From Pseudoneobacillus rhizosphaerae (GTDB taxonomy: Bacteria > Bacillota > Bacilli > Bacillales > Cytobacillaceae): a stretch of DNA of 64,000 bases. Location of the stretch: contig NZ_CAKJTG010000012.1 in NCBI RefSeq assembly GCF_917563885.1, forward strand, positions 1 to 64,000, given 5' to 3'. Shown here one piece after another: positions 1-10,087 of the stretch. Position 1 is the first letter of the stretch. Every line of letters begins with the position of its first letter. A program made the position numbers and the translations under genes. The notes below the pieces were generated by a model, which saw only the letters and a list, made by a program, of their open reading frames with translations, made no database searches and had not been told where the DNA came from.

Positions 1-66
1 CGACTTGCATGTATTAGGCACGCCGCCAGCGTTCGTCCTGAGCCAGGATCAAACTCTCCAATAAAG
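1..66 (-). rRNA. 16S ribosomal RNA, 5' end only
   Basis: The reverse complement of the first 60 bases is the universal 16S start: GAGTTTGATCCTGGCTCAG, then the GACGAACGCTGGCGGC block. The gene is read leftwards and runs off the window edge, so only about 65 bases of the mature RNA are present. The 5' end is placed near 66 by comparison with the usual Bacillus start (TTTATTGGAGAG). Confidence 0.97.
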
Positions 67-150
67 TGTTTGATTAGCTCATAAAGTTTACTCTGGCTTA
101 GTTCCAACTTCCTAAAAGAAAGTTTTCACTTAATTTGTTATTGTTTGGTT

Positions 151-168
151 GTTTAGTTTTCAAAGAGC
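151..168 (-). promoter_or_regulatory. BoxA-like antitermination element in the rRNA leader
   Basis: On the minus strand the leader reads GCTCTTTGAAAACTAAAC, the block that precedes 16S in Bacillus rRNA operons and resembles the boxA site bound by NusB/NusE. It lies between promoter P2 and the 16S start. The role is inferred from position and similarity. Confidence 0.5.
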
Positions 169-185
169 AATTTGTTACAAAATCT

Positions 186-214
186 ATATTATTATATTTT
201 TTCGTTTTTGTCAA
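186..214 (-). promoter_or_regulatory. rRNA operon promoter P2
   Basis: The minus strand has a perfect -35 TTGACA at 209-214 followed after 17 bases by an AT-rich -10 region (TAATAT at 186-191, within a TATAATAATAT run). It lies roughly 120 bases upstream of 16S, where the downstream promoter of Bacillus rrn operons sits. The exact -10 is uncertain because the run offers several registers. Confidence 0.7.
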
Positions 215-271
215 CTTCTACGAAATGACATTAAATTGTTTTTCCGTTATTTCGTCTCGGCGACATATATT

Positions 272-300
272 AATATAACATCCAATTTCGCAGAAGTCAA
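272..300 (-). promoter_or_regulatory. rRNA operon promoter P1
   Basis: TTGACT at 295-300, a 17-base spacer and TATATT at 272-277 form a good sigma-A promoter on the minus strand, about 86 bases upstream of P2. Tandem P1/P2 promoters are normal for Bacillus rRNA operons. The predicted start lies near 262-266. Confidence 0.75.
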
Positions 301-514
301 CTTCTTTTGAAATTATTTTTTAATAAATGTTTCTTCAATCTCCCTCCGAAAGATAATGGGAAGGTAGAAAAATAAGATACCATAATTATTGCTAGTACTT
401 CAAATGTAAATTTCCCCAATCAGTAAGCTGATCTCTAGTACTATTCACTACATTTTTTCTGTTCACGCTTCACTTGAACATTTATACCTTTAAAAATTTG
501 AAATCTAAACTCAA
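301..514. other. Intergenic stretch between htpG terminator and rrn promoters
   Basis: About 210 AT-rich bases. I see no open reading frame with a ribosome binding site and no convincing structured RNA. Since htpG and the rRNA operon run in the same direction, it simply separates the htpG terminator from P1. Confidence 0.6.
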
Positions 515-541
515 CAAAGCGCCAGGAACCCCAGCGCTTTG
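515..541 (-). terminator. Probable terminator of htpG
   Basis: An 8-bp stem (CAAAGCGC / GCGCTTTG) with an 11-base loop lies 5 bases after the htpG stop codon on the minus strand. The following T content is modest, so termination may be incomplete. Confidence 0.6.
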
Positions 542-546
542 AAGCA

Positions 547-2421
547 TTAAACCATTATTTTGCAGATGTCGTTTGTAAATTCAACGGGATCGTTGATTGG
601 AAGTCCTTCAATAAGTAATGCTTGGTTGTATAACAAAGTTGTGTATAGCGTTAATTTTTCTTTGTCATTTTCAAATGAGTTTTGTAATGATTTGAATACT
701 TCATGATTTGGATTAATTTCTAAGATTTTGTCTGCCTTAATATTTTGATTGTCTGGCATCATGCTAAGAATTTTTTCCATTTCAATCGTTAATTCACCGT
801 CAGTTGCAAGACAAACTGGATGGGTTTTTAATCTTTTTGACACTCGTACATCCTTTACTTTCCCTGCTAAAGTATTCTTCATATGGTCAAATAGGTCTTT
901 ATATTCTACAGAGTCCTTTTCTGTTTCGTTTTCGTCTGCTTCAATACCTAAGTCTCCACTTGAAACCGATTTGAATTCTTTTTCTTTATAGTTCATTAGC
1001 ATGCGGATGGCGAACTCATCTATATCATCTGTAAAATATAAAATTTCAAAGCCTTTTTCAGAAACCAACTCTGTTTGTGGAAGCTTTTCAATTCTTTCAA
1101 TGGACTCCCCAGAAGCATAATAAATATATTTTTGCTCCTCTGACATTCTAGATACATACTCATCCAATGTTACTAACTTGCCCTCTTTAGAAGAGTAAAA
1201 CATTAATAAATCCTGCAGTTCATCTTTATGAGTTCCGTAATCACTATAAACTCCGTATTTTAATTGTCGACCAAATGAGTTGTAGAATTCCTCATATTTT
1301 TCGCGATCATTTCTTAATAGTGCTACTAATTCACTTTTGATTTTTTTATTAATGTTTTTCGCGATAAGCTTCAATTGACGATCGTGCTGTAAAATCTCCC
1401 GCGAAATATTAAGAGATAGATCTTCTGAGTCTACCATCCCTTTGACAAAACTAAAATAATCCGGAAGTAAGTCCGCACACTTATTCATAATTAAAACACC
1501 ATTTGAATATAACTCTAACCCTTTTTCAAATTCCTTTGAATAGAAATCAAATGGAATTTTCTCAGGAATGTAAAGAATCGAATTATATCTTATCGTTCCA
1601 TCGACTGAGATATGAACATGTTTAAGTGGCTTATCAAATCCATAATGCTTTTCCTCATAGAATTTTTGGTAATCCTCATCGGTAAGTTCATTTTTATTTT
1701 TTCTCCAGATTGGTACCATACTATTGATAATTTGCTCTTCTTGATAATCCTCAAATTCAGTCTCACTATCTTCTTTCGGTCTTCTACCGGAAATATCCAT
1801 TTTAATTGGATAACGTATGAAATCAGAATATTTTTTGATAATCGATTTTAATCTATATTCATCTAAATACTCATCATAACTTTCATCTTCTGTAGTCTCT
1901 TTAATTTTTAAAATAATTTCGGTGCCGACTGAGTCTTTTTCTATTGGCTCGATTGTATATCCCTCAGCACCCTCAGATTCCCATTTATAAGCCTGATCAC
2001 TGTTTAGAGCTTTACTTACAACCGTAACGACATCAGCAACCATAAATGCTGCATAGAATCCTACACCAAACTGACCGATAATATCGTAGCCATCTTTCAA
2101 TTCATTTTCTTTTTTAAATGCTAATGATCCACTTTTAGCAATCGTTCCAAGATTGTTTTCTAACTCTTCCTTCGTCATTCCTATCCCAGAGTCCGTGATC
2201 GTTAATGTCCGGTTTTCTTTGTTCGGAACTACTTTTATGTAGTAATTTTCTTGTTCAAAATTTATAGAATCATCTGTTAACGCTTTATAATAGAGTTTAT
2301 CAATGGCATCACTTGCATTCGATATTAACTCTCTTAGAAAAACTTCTTTGTGAGTATAAATAGAATTAATCATCATTTCAAGTAATCGTTTAGATTCTGC
2401 TTTAAACTGTATTTTTGACAT
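547..2421 (-). CDS. htpG: Molecular chaperone HtpG (bacterial Hsp90)
   Basis: Cytosolic ATP-dependent Hsp90 chaperone. The N-terminal GHKL ATPase signatures are clear: [13 protein letters not shown] near residue 31, DSGIGMT near 77 and [13 protein letters not shown] near 116. The middle domain carries the usual SREILQ segment. About 624 residues is normal full length. The start is the ATG at 2421, eight bases after AAAGGAG and giving [10 protein letters not shown]; an upstream in-frame codon at 2451 would place the protein start inside the CIRCE operator and is rejected. It is monocistronic, with a CIRCE operator and sigma-A promoter upstream and a hairpin downstream. Control by HrcA is therefore likely, unlike the class III (CIRCE-independent) htpG of B. 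subtilis. Confidence 0.97.
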   Translation of the reverse strand: MSKIQFKAESKRLLEMMINSIYTHKEVFLRELISNASDAIDKLYYKALTDDSINFEQENYYIKVVPNKENRTLTITDSGIGMTKEELENNLGTIAKSGSLAFKKENELKDGYDIIGQFGVGFYAAFMVADVVTVVSKALNSDQAYKWESEGAEGYTIEPIEKDSVGTEIILKIKETTEDESYDEYLDEYRLKSIIKKYSDFIRYPIKMDISGRRPKEDSETEFEDYQEEQIINSMVPIWRKNKNELTDEDYQKFYEEKHYGFDKPLKHVHISVDGTIRYNSILYIPEKIPFDFYSKEFEKGLELYSNGVLIMNKCADLLPDYFSFVKGMVDSEDLSLNISREILQHDRQLKLIAKNINKKIKSELVALLRNDREKYEEFYNSFGRQLKYGVYSDYGTHKDELQDLLMFYSSKEGKLVTLDEYVSRMSEEQKYIYYASGESIERIEKLPQTELVSEKGFEILYFTDDIDEFAIRMLMNYKEKEFKSVSSGDLGIEADENETEKDSVEYKDLFDHMKNTLAGKVKDVRVSKRLKTHPVCLATDGELTIEMEKILSMMPDNQNIKADKILEINPNHEVFKSLQNSFENDKEKLTLYTTLLYNQALLIEGLPINDPVEFTNDICKIMV

Positions 2422-2444
2422 AAAAAATCTCCTTTCCATGTTTA

Positions 2445-2471
2445 TTAGCACTCCACCTATTCGAGTGCTAA
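2445..2471 (-). promoter_or_regulatory. CIRCE operator (HrcA binding site)
   Basis: TTAGCACTC, nine bases, then GAGTGCTAA: a perfect match to the HrcA operator consensus. It overlaps the expected transcription start and ends 24 bases before the htpG start codon, the usual position for CIRCE in front of groES and hrcA operons. Confidence 0.95.
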
Positions 2472-2482
2472 TTCAATATTAT

Positions 2483-2511
2483 TTTAAACCATATTATATT
2501 ATTCGTGTCAA
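2483..2511 (-). promoter_or_regulatory. Sigma-A promoter of htpG
   Basis: TTGACA at 2506-2511 and TTTAAA at 2483-2488 are separated by 17 bases on the minus strand. The predicted start falls at the upstream edge of the CIRCE element, consistent with repression by HrcA. TAAAAT two bases further downstream is an alternative -10. Confidence 0.75.
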
Positions 2512-2543
2512 TACTATAATGATTTAAATACTATTAAACCAAC

Positions 2544-3515
2544 CTATGCTCCTTTTGTTGTTGTTACAAAACTCTCGACTCTTCTGTTTGAAACATAACT
2601 ATGCAAAATCATTCCAACGATAACAATAAAAATACCTATCCAAGAGAATGATGAAGGAAGTGGGATAGACAGAATAATCATTTCCCCCATTAAAGCAAAA
2701 ACCACTTCAAATGATTGTGTTGCCTCAACCGCAGCTAACTTTTGCATATTTCCTCTTACCTTATCTGTGGCCATGAAAAATAAGACAGTAGCAATGACCC
2801 CAGAAAAAAGTGCCACTAACAAGGACTGAATACTTTGCCCTTTGCTTGGTAGTCCGACTGTAAACAAGCCATACAAGGAAAGTAAAAACCAGAATGGGAG
2901 ACTCGCTAATGTCATTCCTAACACACGTTGATAAGCATCTAAACGCCCTTCACATATATCCATCATTTTACGATTTCCTAAAGGATAGGCAAATGAAGCT
3001 AGTAAAATGGGAACAGCTCCTAATAATAGAATTTCAAAAGAAAGTTCCTTTGCATGTTCCATTTGCATGAGGACAATACCTAACACTATGATCATGGACA
3101 TGATTAGACCTCTATAGGGAATTTTCCCTCTTACTTTTAATGGTCCATTCTTTGTTTGTACCGTTTCAAAGAATAACGGTGCAAGTAATGCACCTGAAAT
3201 AATGGTTATTTGCCATGTACCAGCAATCAGCCAACCAGGTGAATACGCAGCGGCAAAACATAATGGTGCGTAAAATAACCCGAAGCCAACGAAGCTCCAT
3301 ATCATCCATGGTCCTGGTTTTTCTCTCATTTCTTTTAAGAGTGGTCGCAAATTCTTTCTTATGATGACAATACACAAAAGAAAAGGGACCATAAAGATAT
3401 AGCGGAGTGAGGCACTCCAAATCCAACTACCACCAGTCAACTCCATCGATGCATTAAGGACAAATGTAAAAGCAAAAAAGAAGGATGCACAAATCCCAAT
3501 AATAATTGATTTCAA
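2544..3515 (-). CDS. EmrE-family multidrug/metabolite exporter
   Basis: Integral membrane protein of 323 residues with about ten hydrophobic segments in the DMT/EmrE arrangement (two five-helix halves). The N-terminal segment MKSIIIGICASFFFAFTFVLN and the SPGWLIAGTWQITI region resemble multidrug-resistance efflux members annotated in Bacillus. The start is a TTG at 3515 preceded by GGTGAG. It is a single gene between htpG and the helicase-nuclease pair and its substrate cannot be predicted. Other DMT transporter roles, such as amino-acid export, are possible. Confidence 0.8.
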   Translation of the reverse strand: MKSIIIGICASFFFAFTFVLNASMELTGGSWIWSASLRYIFMVPFLLCIVIIRKNLRPLLKEMREKPGPWMIWSFVGFGLFYAPLCFAAAYSPGWLIAGTWQITIISGALLAPLFFETVQTKNGPLKVRGKIPYRGLIMSMIIVLGIVLMQMEHAKELSFEILLLGAVPILLASFAYPLGNRKMMDICEGRLDAYQRVLGMTLASLPFWFLLSLYGLFTVGLPSKGQSIQSLLVALFSGVIATVLFFMATDKVRGNMQKLAAVEATQSFEVVFALMGEMIILSIPLPSSFSWIGIFIVIVGMILHSYVSNRRVESFVTTTKGA

Positions 3516-3629
3516 CTTAGCTCACCACAATTCCTTCTGTCGTAAAATAGATAGCCAAGAATCAGGCTGTTTCATCTCATTGCGAAAATACTACTCCTTG
3601 AACCAAGGTATGTTCTGTTCTTTACCAAA

Positions 3630-6600
3630 TTAAAGTTTTGCCATTTTTCTTATTTGTTCTTTTAGATGGTTCTCGTATTCTATTTCAAATGGAATATCGT
3701 AAATTCCATTTTCTTCATTTCGTAGGAAGAAGAGTTTCATAGATTTTATCGTAACATCATTTTTATTTTCATAGGCTAGTTTGTATAAATAGAGCTGTGG
3801 TTTGTAGTACTCTATTAGAGTATGGATATTGTCTTCGGTTATATAATTTGTCTTTAAATCTATCACATGATAACTGATTTCTGTTTTAACGACCTTATCA
3901 ATTTCACCTATAATGGACACTCCATCAATATCCAAGGTAAATTTCCATTCATTGGCGATTGGATCTCCAAGCTTATCTTGACTCCTTTCATAATGCTGTA
4001 AAAACATCGATAGTTTATCTAAATACAACGGTTGTTCATCTTCACGAAGAGACATTTCTCTTAAAGCTAAGTTCATTGCGTCGTTATTTTGATATCCAAG
4101 ATCAATAAGTTCGCATGCTCGATGAACGAGTGTTCCTAGAATAGCGGGACTATATTTAGGCGTTTCTTCGTCTAACCATTCATCATATTCCTTTTGGCCT
4201 TCCTCTTCATCTAAGTTAACATCTAGCTTTAATACATGCTTCCTATAATAGGAAGACGGATCATGAATAAAACTCGTTACTTCTGACACTGAGAAAGAAA
4301 CAGGCAAATCCTCCCGCATTTGGTAATTCGGAAGCTCATATTCCTTTCGATTGAGGACAACTCTTTCTTCATTCTGGAACGTATCGATCATTTTTATTTT
4401 ATTTTGTAACAGATTATCCATTTCCATGACCGTATTTAATTGATCTAACCAAGACCCTCTCCCCTGTCCATGAGCTGTTAAAACAAGATAGTCCCTTGCT
4501 CTTGTTACGGCTACATAGAACAGTCGTTTCCATTCCTCTTCCCCTTGCCTTTTACTAATTTCCTCGGTCTGGCTAAAACTCAATGGCTTAATTTCAATAG
4601 GACTCGCTAGTAAGTCTACCTCATTTTCTACTTTACACTTTGCGACAAGACCAATTGTTTCATCAAATCTAACATCTCCTGAATCTGCCCTTGGTGTTCC
4701 ATTTAGATTTGTTACAAACACGATAGGAAATTCAAGCCCTTTTGAAGCATGCACGGTCATTATGTGAAGGGAATTCTCATCTGTAAGCTCAACCTCTGCA
4801 TTTCCTTCTTTTTCGGAAAAATCCATCACAACCGTTAACCGATTAATCATTTCTTCGAGTGAAAAGGTGTTAAAGCTAGCCAAAATATCAATTAATTTCT
4901 CTACGTTACGGACTCGCTGTACATTGTTTTTCTGAAGTAAACAAATTGATTCCAAACCACTTTTTTGAAAAAGTTGCCGTAAACTTGTTTTGATACCGGC
5001 ACTTGGAATAAAAGGGATATACTCTAAAAAAAATCGGCTGAATTTCATTAATGCTTGTTTAGCATTATCGCTTAGTGAGTGATCGTTGATAAAGTGATGT
5101 TGATATAAATAGCTTGCTACATCCTTTTTACTAGATTGTTTTATTTTATATAAATCATCGAGTGTTAGGCTGATTAATGGGCTCTTTAGAAATGCAAAAA
5201 TATAAAGCTCTTCATACGGACGGTTTAACCATTGCAATAACATGATCATATCACGCACTTCTGGCTGATCATAAAAACCTAATCCACCGTAAACCGTATA
5301 AGGAATATTTTTAATCTGAAGCTCTCTTTCAAGCTTTAATAAATTTGTTCTCGTTGGAATAAGGATGGCTATGTCATGCCAATCCAAATTTCTCCATACT
5401 TTTGTATCCTTATCATATATTTCTTGTTTCGTTTTCTTCATTTCAACAATTCGATTAGCAATAAATTGATATTCAGAATCTTTATCAGATGCCACGTACA
5501 ATTCAACTCGGTTCTCTTGTTCCCTATCTCCAGTACGAGCACTTTCTAACTTTTCATACTGAATTTTATAAGGAATTTGTACTTCTGACAGATCCACCTT
5601 CATTAGCTGCTCAAATGTTAAGTTAACAAAATCAATAATACTCGCACATGTTCTGTAATTAATATACAGGTTTATATACTCTCCATTTTCACTGTCCTTT
5701 TTTGCTAGCTCAGACATTTGCTTAATTAAGCCAACATCCGCTCCTCTGAATCGATAAATAGACTGTTTACCATCACCCACAATGAATCGATAGGTTGGGT
5801 TAATTCTCTCTAGTAAACTCATTTGCAAATGGTTCGTATCTTGAACTTCATCTAGCAAAAAATGCTTATATTGCTTTCGACAAAGTTCTTGAATATGCTC
5901 GTTTTCCAATAACGAAATGGCTTTTTGTTGTAAATCGGAAAAGTCCAAAACATTCAACGCACGTTTTTCACGAGTGTAAACCTGATCAAAATGGAGGAGA
6001 ATATCCGCAAATACCTTCATGATTTCATTCATGATTCCTATTTGATCATTTGATAATAACTGTTTTTTGAAAACGGCTATTTGCATAAGTTGACGATTGA
6101 TTTCCTCTTTAAAAGGGAGTAACTCGTGTTTATAAAATTGATAAAGAGCTGGTGCATGTTTTTCTGCTGTATTTGGTACATTGATTTTGATGATAGATTG
6201 ATACCAGTTTAACGCCCCAGTAAAGGGAGAATCTAAGATATCGATTATTTCTTTTAATCTAGCTTGCACAGCGCTTGCTCTTGTAATCGATTCAGGAGCG
6301 GGAAATCCACTGCGATACTCAATAGCCACTAACATAAATTGTTCAATTTGGTTAATGATACTAGCTTCTACATTTAACACTTCTTGTTCCAGAACACTTT
6401 GGTCCAGGACAGTTGCCTCAGACAACCAATGTTGTATAGGCGTTTCAAATTCTCTCATTTTCCCATAAACCGAAATAACTAAATCTTTAATTTTACTTCG
6501 TGGATAATATACATATATAGACTGCCATTTTTCTAGATAGTTAGCTTCTTCCAGTAAATCGTTGATCACCTGCTTTTTCAGTTGAGAGGATTGAAGGTCA

Positions 6601-6995
6601 TCCATCAACGAAAAATCAGGATACACATCCGCTTCAAACGAATATTCCTTTAACAGCTTCATACAAAAACTATGAAAGGTAGAAATGGTTGCCTGTTCAA
6701 AATCTTGAAGCTGTGTCATCCAGAATTGTTTAGAGGCACCATTAGTGGATTCTACCATTTTCTCAATTTGGGACCGAATTCGATTTCTCATTTCTCGAGC
6801 TGCTTTTTCAGTGAAGGTTAATGCGACGATTTCTTTCACATTTGCCCCAAATGAATTGGAGTGTAAGCATTCTTCAAGGATAAAACGATAACGCTCTGTT
6901 AAAACACTTGTCTTCCCAGATCCAGCTCCAGCTGAAACAGTAACGAATGGTTTTTTACTAAAAATAGCCGCTCTTTGTTGTATATTTCTTTCCAT
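3630..6995 (-). CDS. addA: AddA/RexA-like UvrD-family helicase-nuclease
   Basis: Probable large subunit of a RecBCD-type enzyme that unwinds and resects double-strand breaks. SF1 helicase motifs appear in order: Walker A AGAGSGKT at residues 22-29, motif Ia LTFTEKAAREM, Walker B LLDEVQDT near 385, motif III VGDGKQSIYRFRGAD, motif V VHASKGLEFPIVF near 750 and motif VI RLFYVAVTRAR near 835. A C-terminal PD-(D/E)XK nuclease is marked by GTLVHRACEL, GEIDKV and VIDLKTN. The ATG at 6995 follows GAGGATAAA, 7 bases after the stop of the AddB-like gene; the TTG at 7016 is less likely. At about 1121 residues it is shorter than B. subtilis AddA (about 1230) and its N-terminus differs, so it may be a divergent or second AddA. 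Confidence 0.85.
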   Translation of the reverse strand: MERNIQQRAAIFSKKPFVTVSAGAGSGKTSVLTERYRFILEECLHSNSFGANVKEIVALTFTEKAAREMRNRIRSQIEKMVESTNGASKQFWMTQLQDFEQATISTFHSFCMKLLKEYSFEADVYPDFSLMDDLQSSQLKKQVINDLLEEANYLEKWQSIYVYYPRSKIKDLVISVYGKMREFETPIQHWLSEATVLDQSVLEQEVLNVEASIINQIEQFMLVAIEYRSGFPAPESITRASAVQARLKEIIDILDSPFTGALNWYQSIIKINVPNTAEKHAPALYQFYKHELLPFKEEINRQLMQIAVFKKQLLSNDQIGIMNEIMKVFADILLHFDQVYTREKRALNVLDFSDLQQKAISLLENEHIQELCRKQYKHFLLDEVQDTNHLQMSLLERINPTYRFIVGDGKQSIYRFRGADVGLIKQMSELAKKDSENGEYINLYINYRTCASIIDFVNLTFEQLMKVDLSEVQIPYKIQYEKLESARTGDREQENRVELYVASDKDSEYQFIANRIVEMKKTKQEIYDKDTKVWRNLDWHDIAILIPTRTNLLKLERELQIKNIPYTVYGGLGFYDQPEVRDMIMLLQWLNRPYEELYIFAFLKSPLISLTLDDLYKIKQSSKKDVASYLYQHHFINDHSLSDNAKQALMKFSRFFLEYIPFIPSAGIKTSLRQLFQKSGLESICLLQKNNVQRVRNVEKLIDILASFNTFSLEEMINRLTVVMDFSEKEGNAEVELTDENSLHIMTVHASKGLEFPIVFVTNLNGTPRADSGDVRFDETIGLVAKCKVENEVDLLASPIEIKPLSFSQTEEISKRQGEEEWKRLFYVAVTRARDYLVLTAHGQGRGSWLDQLNTVMEMDNLLQNKIKMIDTFQNEERVVLNRKEYELPNYQMREDLPVSFSVSEVTSFIHDPSSYYRKHVLKLDVNLDEEEGQKEYDEWLDEETPKYSPAILGTLVHRACELIDLGYQNNDAMNLALREMSLREDEQPLYLDKLSMFLQHYERSQDKLGDPIANEWKFTLDIDGVSIIGEIDKVVKTEISYHVIDLKTNYITEDNIHTLIEYYKPQLYLYKLAYENKNDVTIKSMKLFFLRNEENGIYDIPFEIEYENHLKEQIRKMAKL

Positions 6996-7002
6996 TTTAT
7001 CC

Positions 7003-9858
7003 TCACTCCCCTTCAAACGTTTCTGGCGTTACTCGACACACAGCATGGTATGTACAAAATTGGCAAGACTTTGTCCCATATGGATTCACTCTAAATTGCT
7101 GTTTAGAATCCTTTACAAGCTCATTTAATTTTGTATGTAAACCAAATCGATTAAGATGTTCCCCATCCTTCATTTCCACCTTCATCGCTTTAGAATGGAC
7201 ATTGAATCTTTTTTGAGTGCTTTCGTTAGCTTCCCACATACTATTAGAGGCACGGCTCTTTGGATTATCTATATTAATATAGCTTGCTCCATAAGGTCTA
7301 AGTGGTCTTCCTACTTTTTCTTTCAAAATATCCTCTAATGCGTAAAGATAAAGTGGTAGTTGAAGAACTTTTCCATCCATCACTTCGTTTTCTTTAATCA
7401 TTTTATTACTTGACTTATAATCGTAAATGACAAAGCCATCTTCATCAATATCCACTCGGTCTGCCTTAATATTGATCTCAAGGTCATTATTTAACGTGAA
7501 CGATAACCCCTTTTCCATCATATAAATTTGCATGTTCTGTAGTTGGCCATTTTGGAAAAGAAGCTTCTCTGAAGCCCACCATCTTTTTATTTTTTTCATC
7601 CAGGAAAGCTTTTCTTCCTTTACCACTACTTCCGAAAGTTCGATTAATAATTCTTTTTCTAAGCCAGCCCATTCTTGTTCAAAAATTTCAAGAAGAATCC
7701 TATCTTTTTCCTCAGTCAATTCTCTCGCACAATCCAAAAAGGATTTCTCGATAAATCCAATTTTTTTATAAAACTTTTCAATCACATTATGAAGGAGAAT
7801 ACCTGTTTTTCGGCGATCAACAGAAGTAACTCTCTCCATTACTGGTTTTACTTTTAACACATAATCCATTGCAAACTTAAAGGAACAATCCACATAGCTT
7901 TCAATGGCCGTTACCGAGCGCCTTACACCACTTAATGGTTCACTCAAAGAATGATTACCAATGGCAAGCGTGATTAGTAGATTTTGTTTCTCCATTAGCT
8001 CTTCCGGTGCATTCTTTACTAGATAGTCCCTCCCGATATGGTAAGCTACTTTATTCATGAGCTCTTGTTTTTCTTCGTAAAAAGGAATTTGAATTCTGTT
8101 TTGAAAAGAGGCTTGGATCTTTTCTACTCTATTTATTAAAGGTGCAATATACTTTGACGGGAGTAATGGCTCGTGTGAATCAACACCAATACAATAGGAA
8201 TAGGAAATCGTCTCGGCAAGTACTTCTAGCTGATTGAAAAGAGCTTCGGCTTTTTTTTCAAAAATCTCAACGGTGGGAGCGCCATAACGAATCTCTAAAT
8301 TCTCTAAATGCTGAGGTTGAAAATACCCAGATAGCGAATAAGCTGGCGGGTATACACCTTCATTTAAACCTAAAACAAAAATTTCACTTCCTTTAAATAA
8401 AGCAATGTCTCGAAACGTATAGATTCCAACTCCATCTTGTGGAGTTCGTTTCAAATACAATTCTTCTCCTTCTAATTTAGTAAAGAACCATAAGAGAAAG
8501 TGCGTTCCTTCCATCTTAATGGAAGGAAGATTCTCTAGGTCTACTATCCATTTTTGTAAAAATGACAAAATCGTTTCAAACGTTCGCCACTCAAAACTAA
8601 TCTGCAAGCTCGATTCCCGATGAAGATTCTCTGAAAGCATGTTCTTCCATCTCGATAATAAAGGTAGAGTTTGTAAAAATCCAATAAAGTTTTGGCAGTG
8701 TTTAACAACTGTTTGTCCACTAAAGATTGTTTCTATAAAAAGCTGAAATTGGTTATGTATTTGCTCCACTTCTTCAATGCAAATTAGTTCTTTTTCGATG
8801 AATATTTGTTTCAACTTCGTATATTCAGTCGCTTCCAAAAAAAGCAATTTACTGATAGATGAAATTTCTTCTAGCCTGTCCCATTTGGTTGATGATTTCT
8901 TTTCTACTAATAATTGTTTGAGAGTTTGAATGATTAATGTATGCGAAAGCGACTTTTTCTTCGCTCTTTTTATCGGAATCTTTTTTTCCTCTGCAATTGA
9001 CATTAGCTCTTCTAAGCTTGCTTCATTTGCTAAAACAATGGCAATTTGATTATACCTACCTAATGATTGTTTTTTTTCATAAATCAAATCTAAAATTCGA
9101 TGGATTTCTTCCTCAGGACTTACCGCTTGTATGATGAATTGTTTCTCCACTCTCTTGAATGGTTCGGGACCATATTCTTGAATATGAAAGCCGATTTCAT
9201 CTAAATCCTTTGTTGTATGCTGAATTAACGATGCGTTTATTTTTGGTAAATAAACAGTTATTGGAATGTCTTGGTTAAATAACGCTATAAGAAGTTCATA
9301 TTGTAAAGGTGTGAAATCTAAGTAGCCTTCGATGACAATATTTATACTTGGAAATGTATACTTTTCTCTAAGCAATTTGATAGCGGTAATTAGTTTATTT
9401 TCTGAATCTAAATACTTCTTTTTTATGAAATTATCCTCGTATTTTTCAAAGGATGCTTGTAGTGACTGTAATGTTTCAGGTAATTGTTGAACCGTTAATC
9501 CTAATCGCTTTAATTGACCATATGTATCACCATAGGTTTTAGCTTGGTAAGGTATTTCACGTACATCCGATACGGTAGGATTTTTTTGCAAATCATCCTG
9601 AAAAAATAAATACCGGTAGTCATTAGGTAATACTGAATACTCTATAGACAATTCTCTTAAAATAACATCTGCCAGGTCATCAAACGTCATGAAGCTTAGT
9701 CCTGGCTGATTTGCCCTTGCCGTTGTTAGCCACTTTGCTGAAGGTAATAAATAGACTACCTTTTTCCTATGATTGACTTGATATTTATACCATTCATCTA
9801 GCTTCTCGTCTGACACTATTTCATTCACATTACTGAACATGACTTGATGATGCCCCAC
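7003..9858 (-). CDS. addB: AddB/RexB-like PD-(D/E)XK nuclease subunit
   Basis: Partner of the downstream helicase-nuclease, encoded just upstream with 7 bases between the two genes. The C-terminal nuclease shows LLHNVIEKFY, KADRVDID and VIYDYKSS. Four cysteines surround it: one in SYVDCSFKFAMDY near residue 670 and three in CQFCTYHAVC at the end, spaced C-x2-C-x5-C. That is the spacing of the iron-sulfur staple in AddB. The N-terminal helicase-like half has no recognisable Walker A (only LLPSAKW where it would lie), resembling RexB-type subunits more than B. subtilis AddB. Length is 951 residues against about 1160 in B. subtilis. Start is a GTG at 9858 preceded by AAGGGGGG. Confidence 0.82.
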   Translation of the reverse strand: MGHHQVMFSNVNEIVSDEKLDEWYKYQVNHRKKVVYLLPSAKWLTTARANQPGLSFMTFDDLADVILRELSIEYSVLPNDYRYLFFQDDLQKNPTVSDVREIPYQAKTYGDTYGQLKRLGLTVQQLPETLQSLQASFEKYEDNFIKKKYLDSENKLITAIKLLREKYTFPSINIVIEGYLDFTPLQYELLIALFNQDIPITVYLPKINASLIQHTTKDLDEIGFHIQEYGPEPFKRVEKQFIIQAVSPEEEIHRILDLIYEKKQSLGRYNQIAIVLANEASLEELMSIAEEKKIPIKRAKKKSLSHTLIIQTLKQLLVEKKSSTKWDRLEEISSISKLLFLEATEYTKLKQIFIEKELICIEEVEQIHNQFQLFIETIFSGQTVVKHCQNFIGFLQTLPLLSRWKNMLSENLHRESSLQISFEWRTFETILSFLQKWIVDLENLPSIKMEGTHFLLWFFTKLEGEELYLKRTPQDGVGIYTFRDIALFKGSEIFVLGLNEGVYPPAYSLSGYFQPQHLENLEIRYGAPTVEIFEKKAEALFNQLEVLAETISYSYCIGVDSHEPLLPSKYIAPLINRVEKIQASFQNRIQIPFYEEKQELMNKVAYHIGRDYLVKNAPEELMEKQNLLITLAIGNHSLSEPLSGVRRSVTAIESYVDCSFKFAMDYVLKVKPVMERVTSVDRRKTGILLHNVIEKFYKKIGFIEKSFLDCARELTEEKDRILLEIFEQEWAGLEKELLIELSEVVVKEEKLSWMKKIKRWWASEKLLFQNGQLQNMQIYMMEKGLSFTLNNDLEINIKADRVDIDEDGFVIYDYKSSNKMIKENEVMDGKVLQLPLYLYALEDILKEKVGRPLRPYGASYINIDNPKSRASNSMWEANESTQKRFNVHSKAMKVEMKDGEHLNRFGLHTKLNELVKDSKQQFRVNPYGTKSCQFCTYHAVCRVTPETFEGE

Positions 9859-10058
9859 ACCAATCCCCCCTTAATGTTTCGTCCCATTACAACTATATTC
9901 TAGGTAAAACCGCCCAATCCCTGTTATTATCTAACTTTGGAGCAAAAGTTTTATGTACGTCATTTGATATTAAAATAACTCATCTCTATCTCCTCACAAC
10001 CTACACGATCGGCTTACTCCTTCCTTTATTTTCTAAAAAAACTATACTATACATAGAA

Positions 10059-10085
10059 AAAGTCAGGTGCTTCGCACCTGACTTT
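10059..10085 (-). terminator. Terminator of the liv operon
   Basis: A 12-bp perfect stem (AAAGTCAGGTGC with its complement) and a 3-base loop, followed on the minus strand by TTCTATG. It begins 3 bases after the livF stop codon. Confidence 0.85.
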
Positions 10086-10087
10086 GC

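Noticed and set aside
2422-2451. Longer HtpG start
   Set aside because: It would begin within the CIRCE operator; the ATG at 2421 has a proper ribosome binding site and the expected N-terminus.
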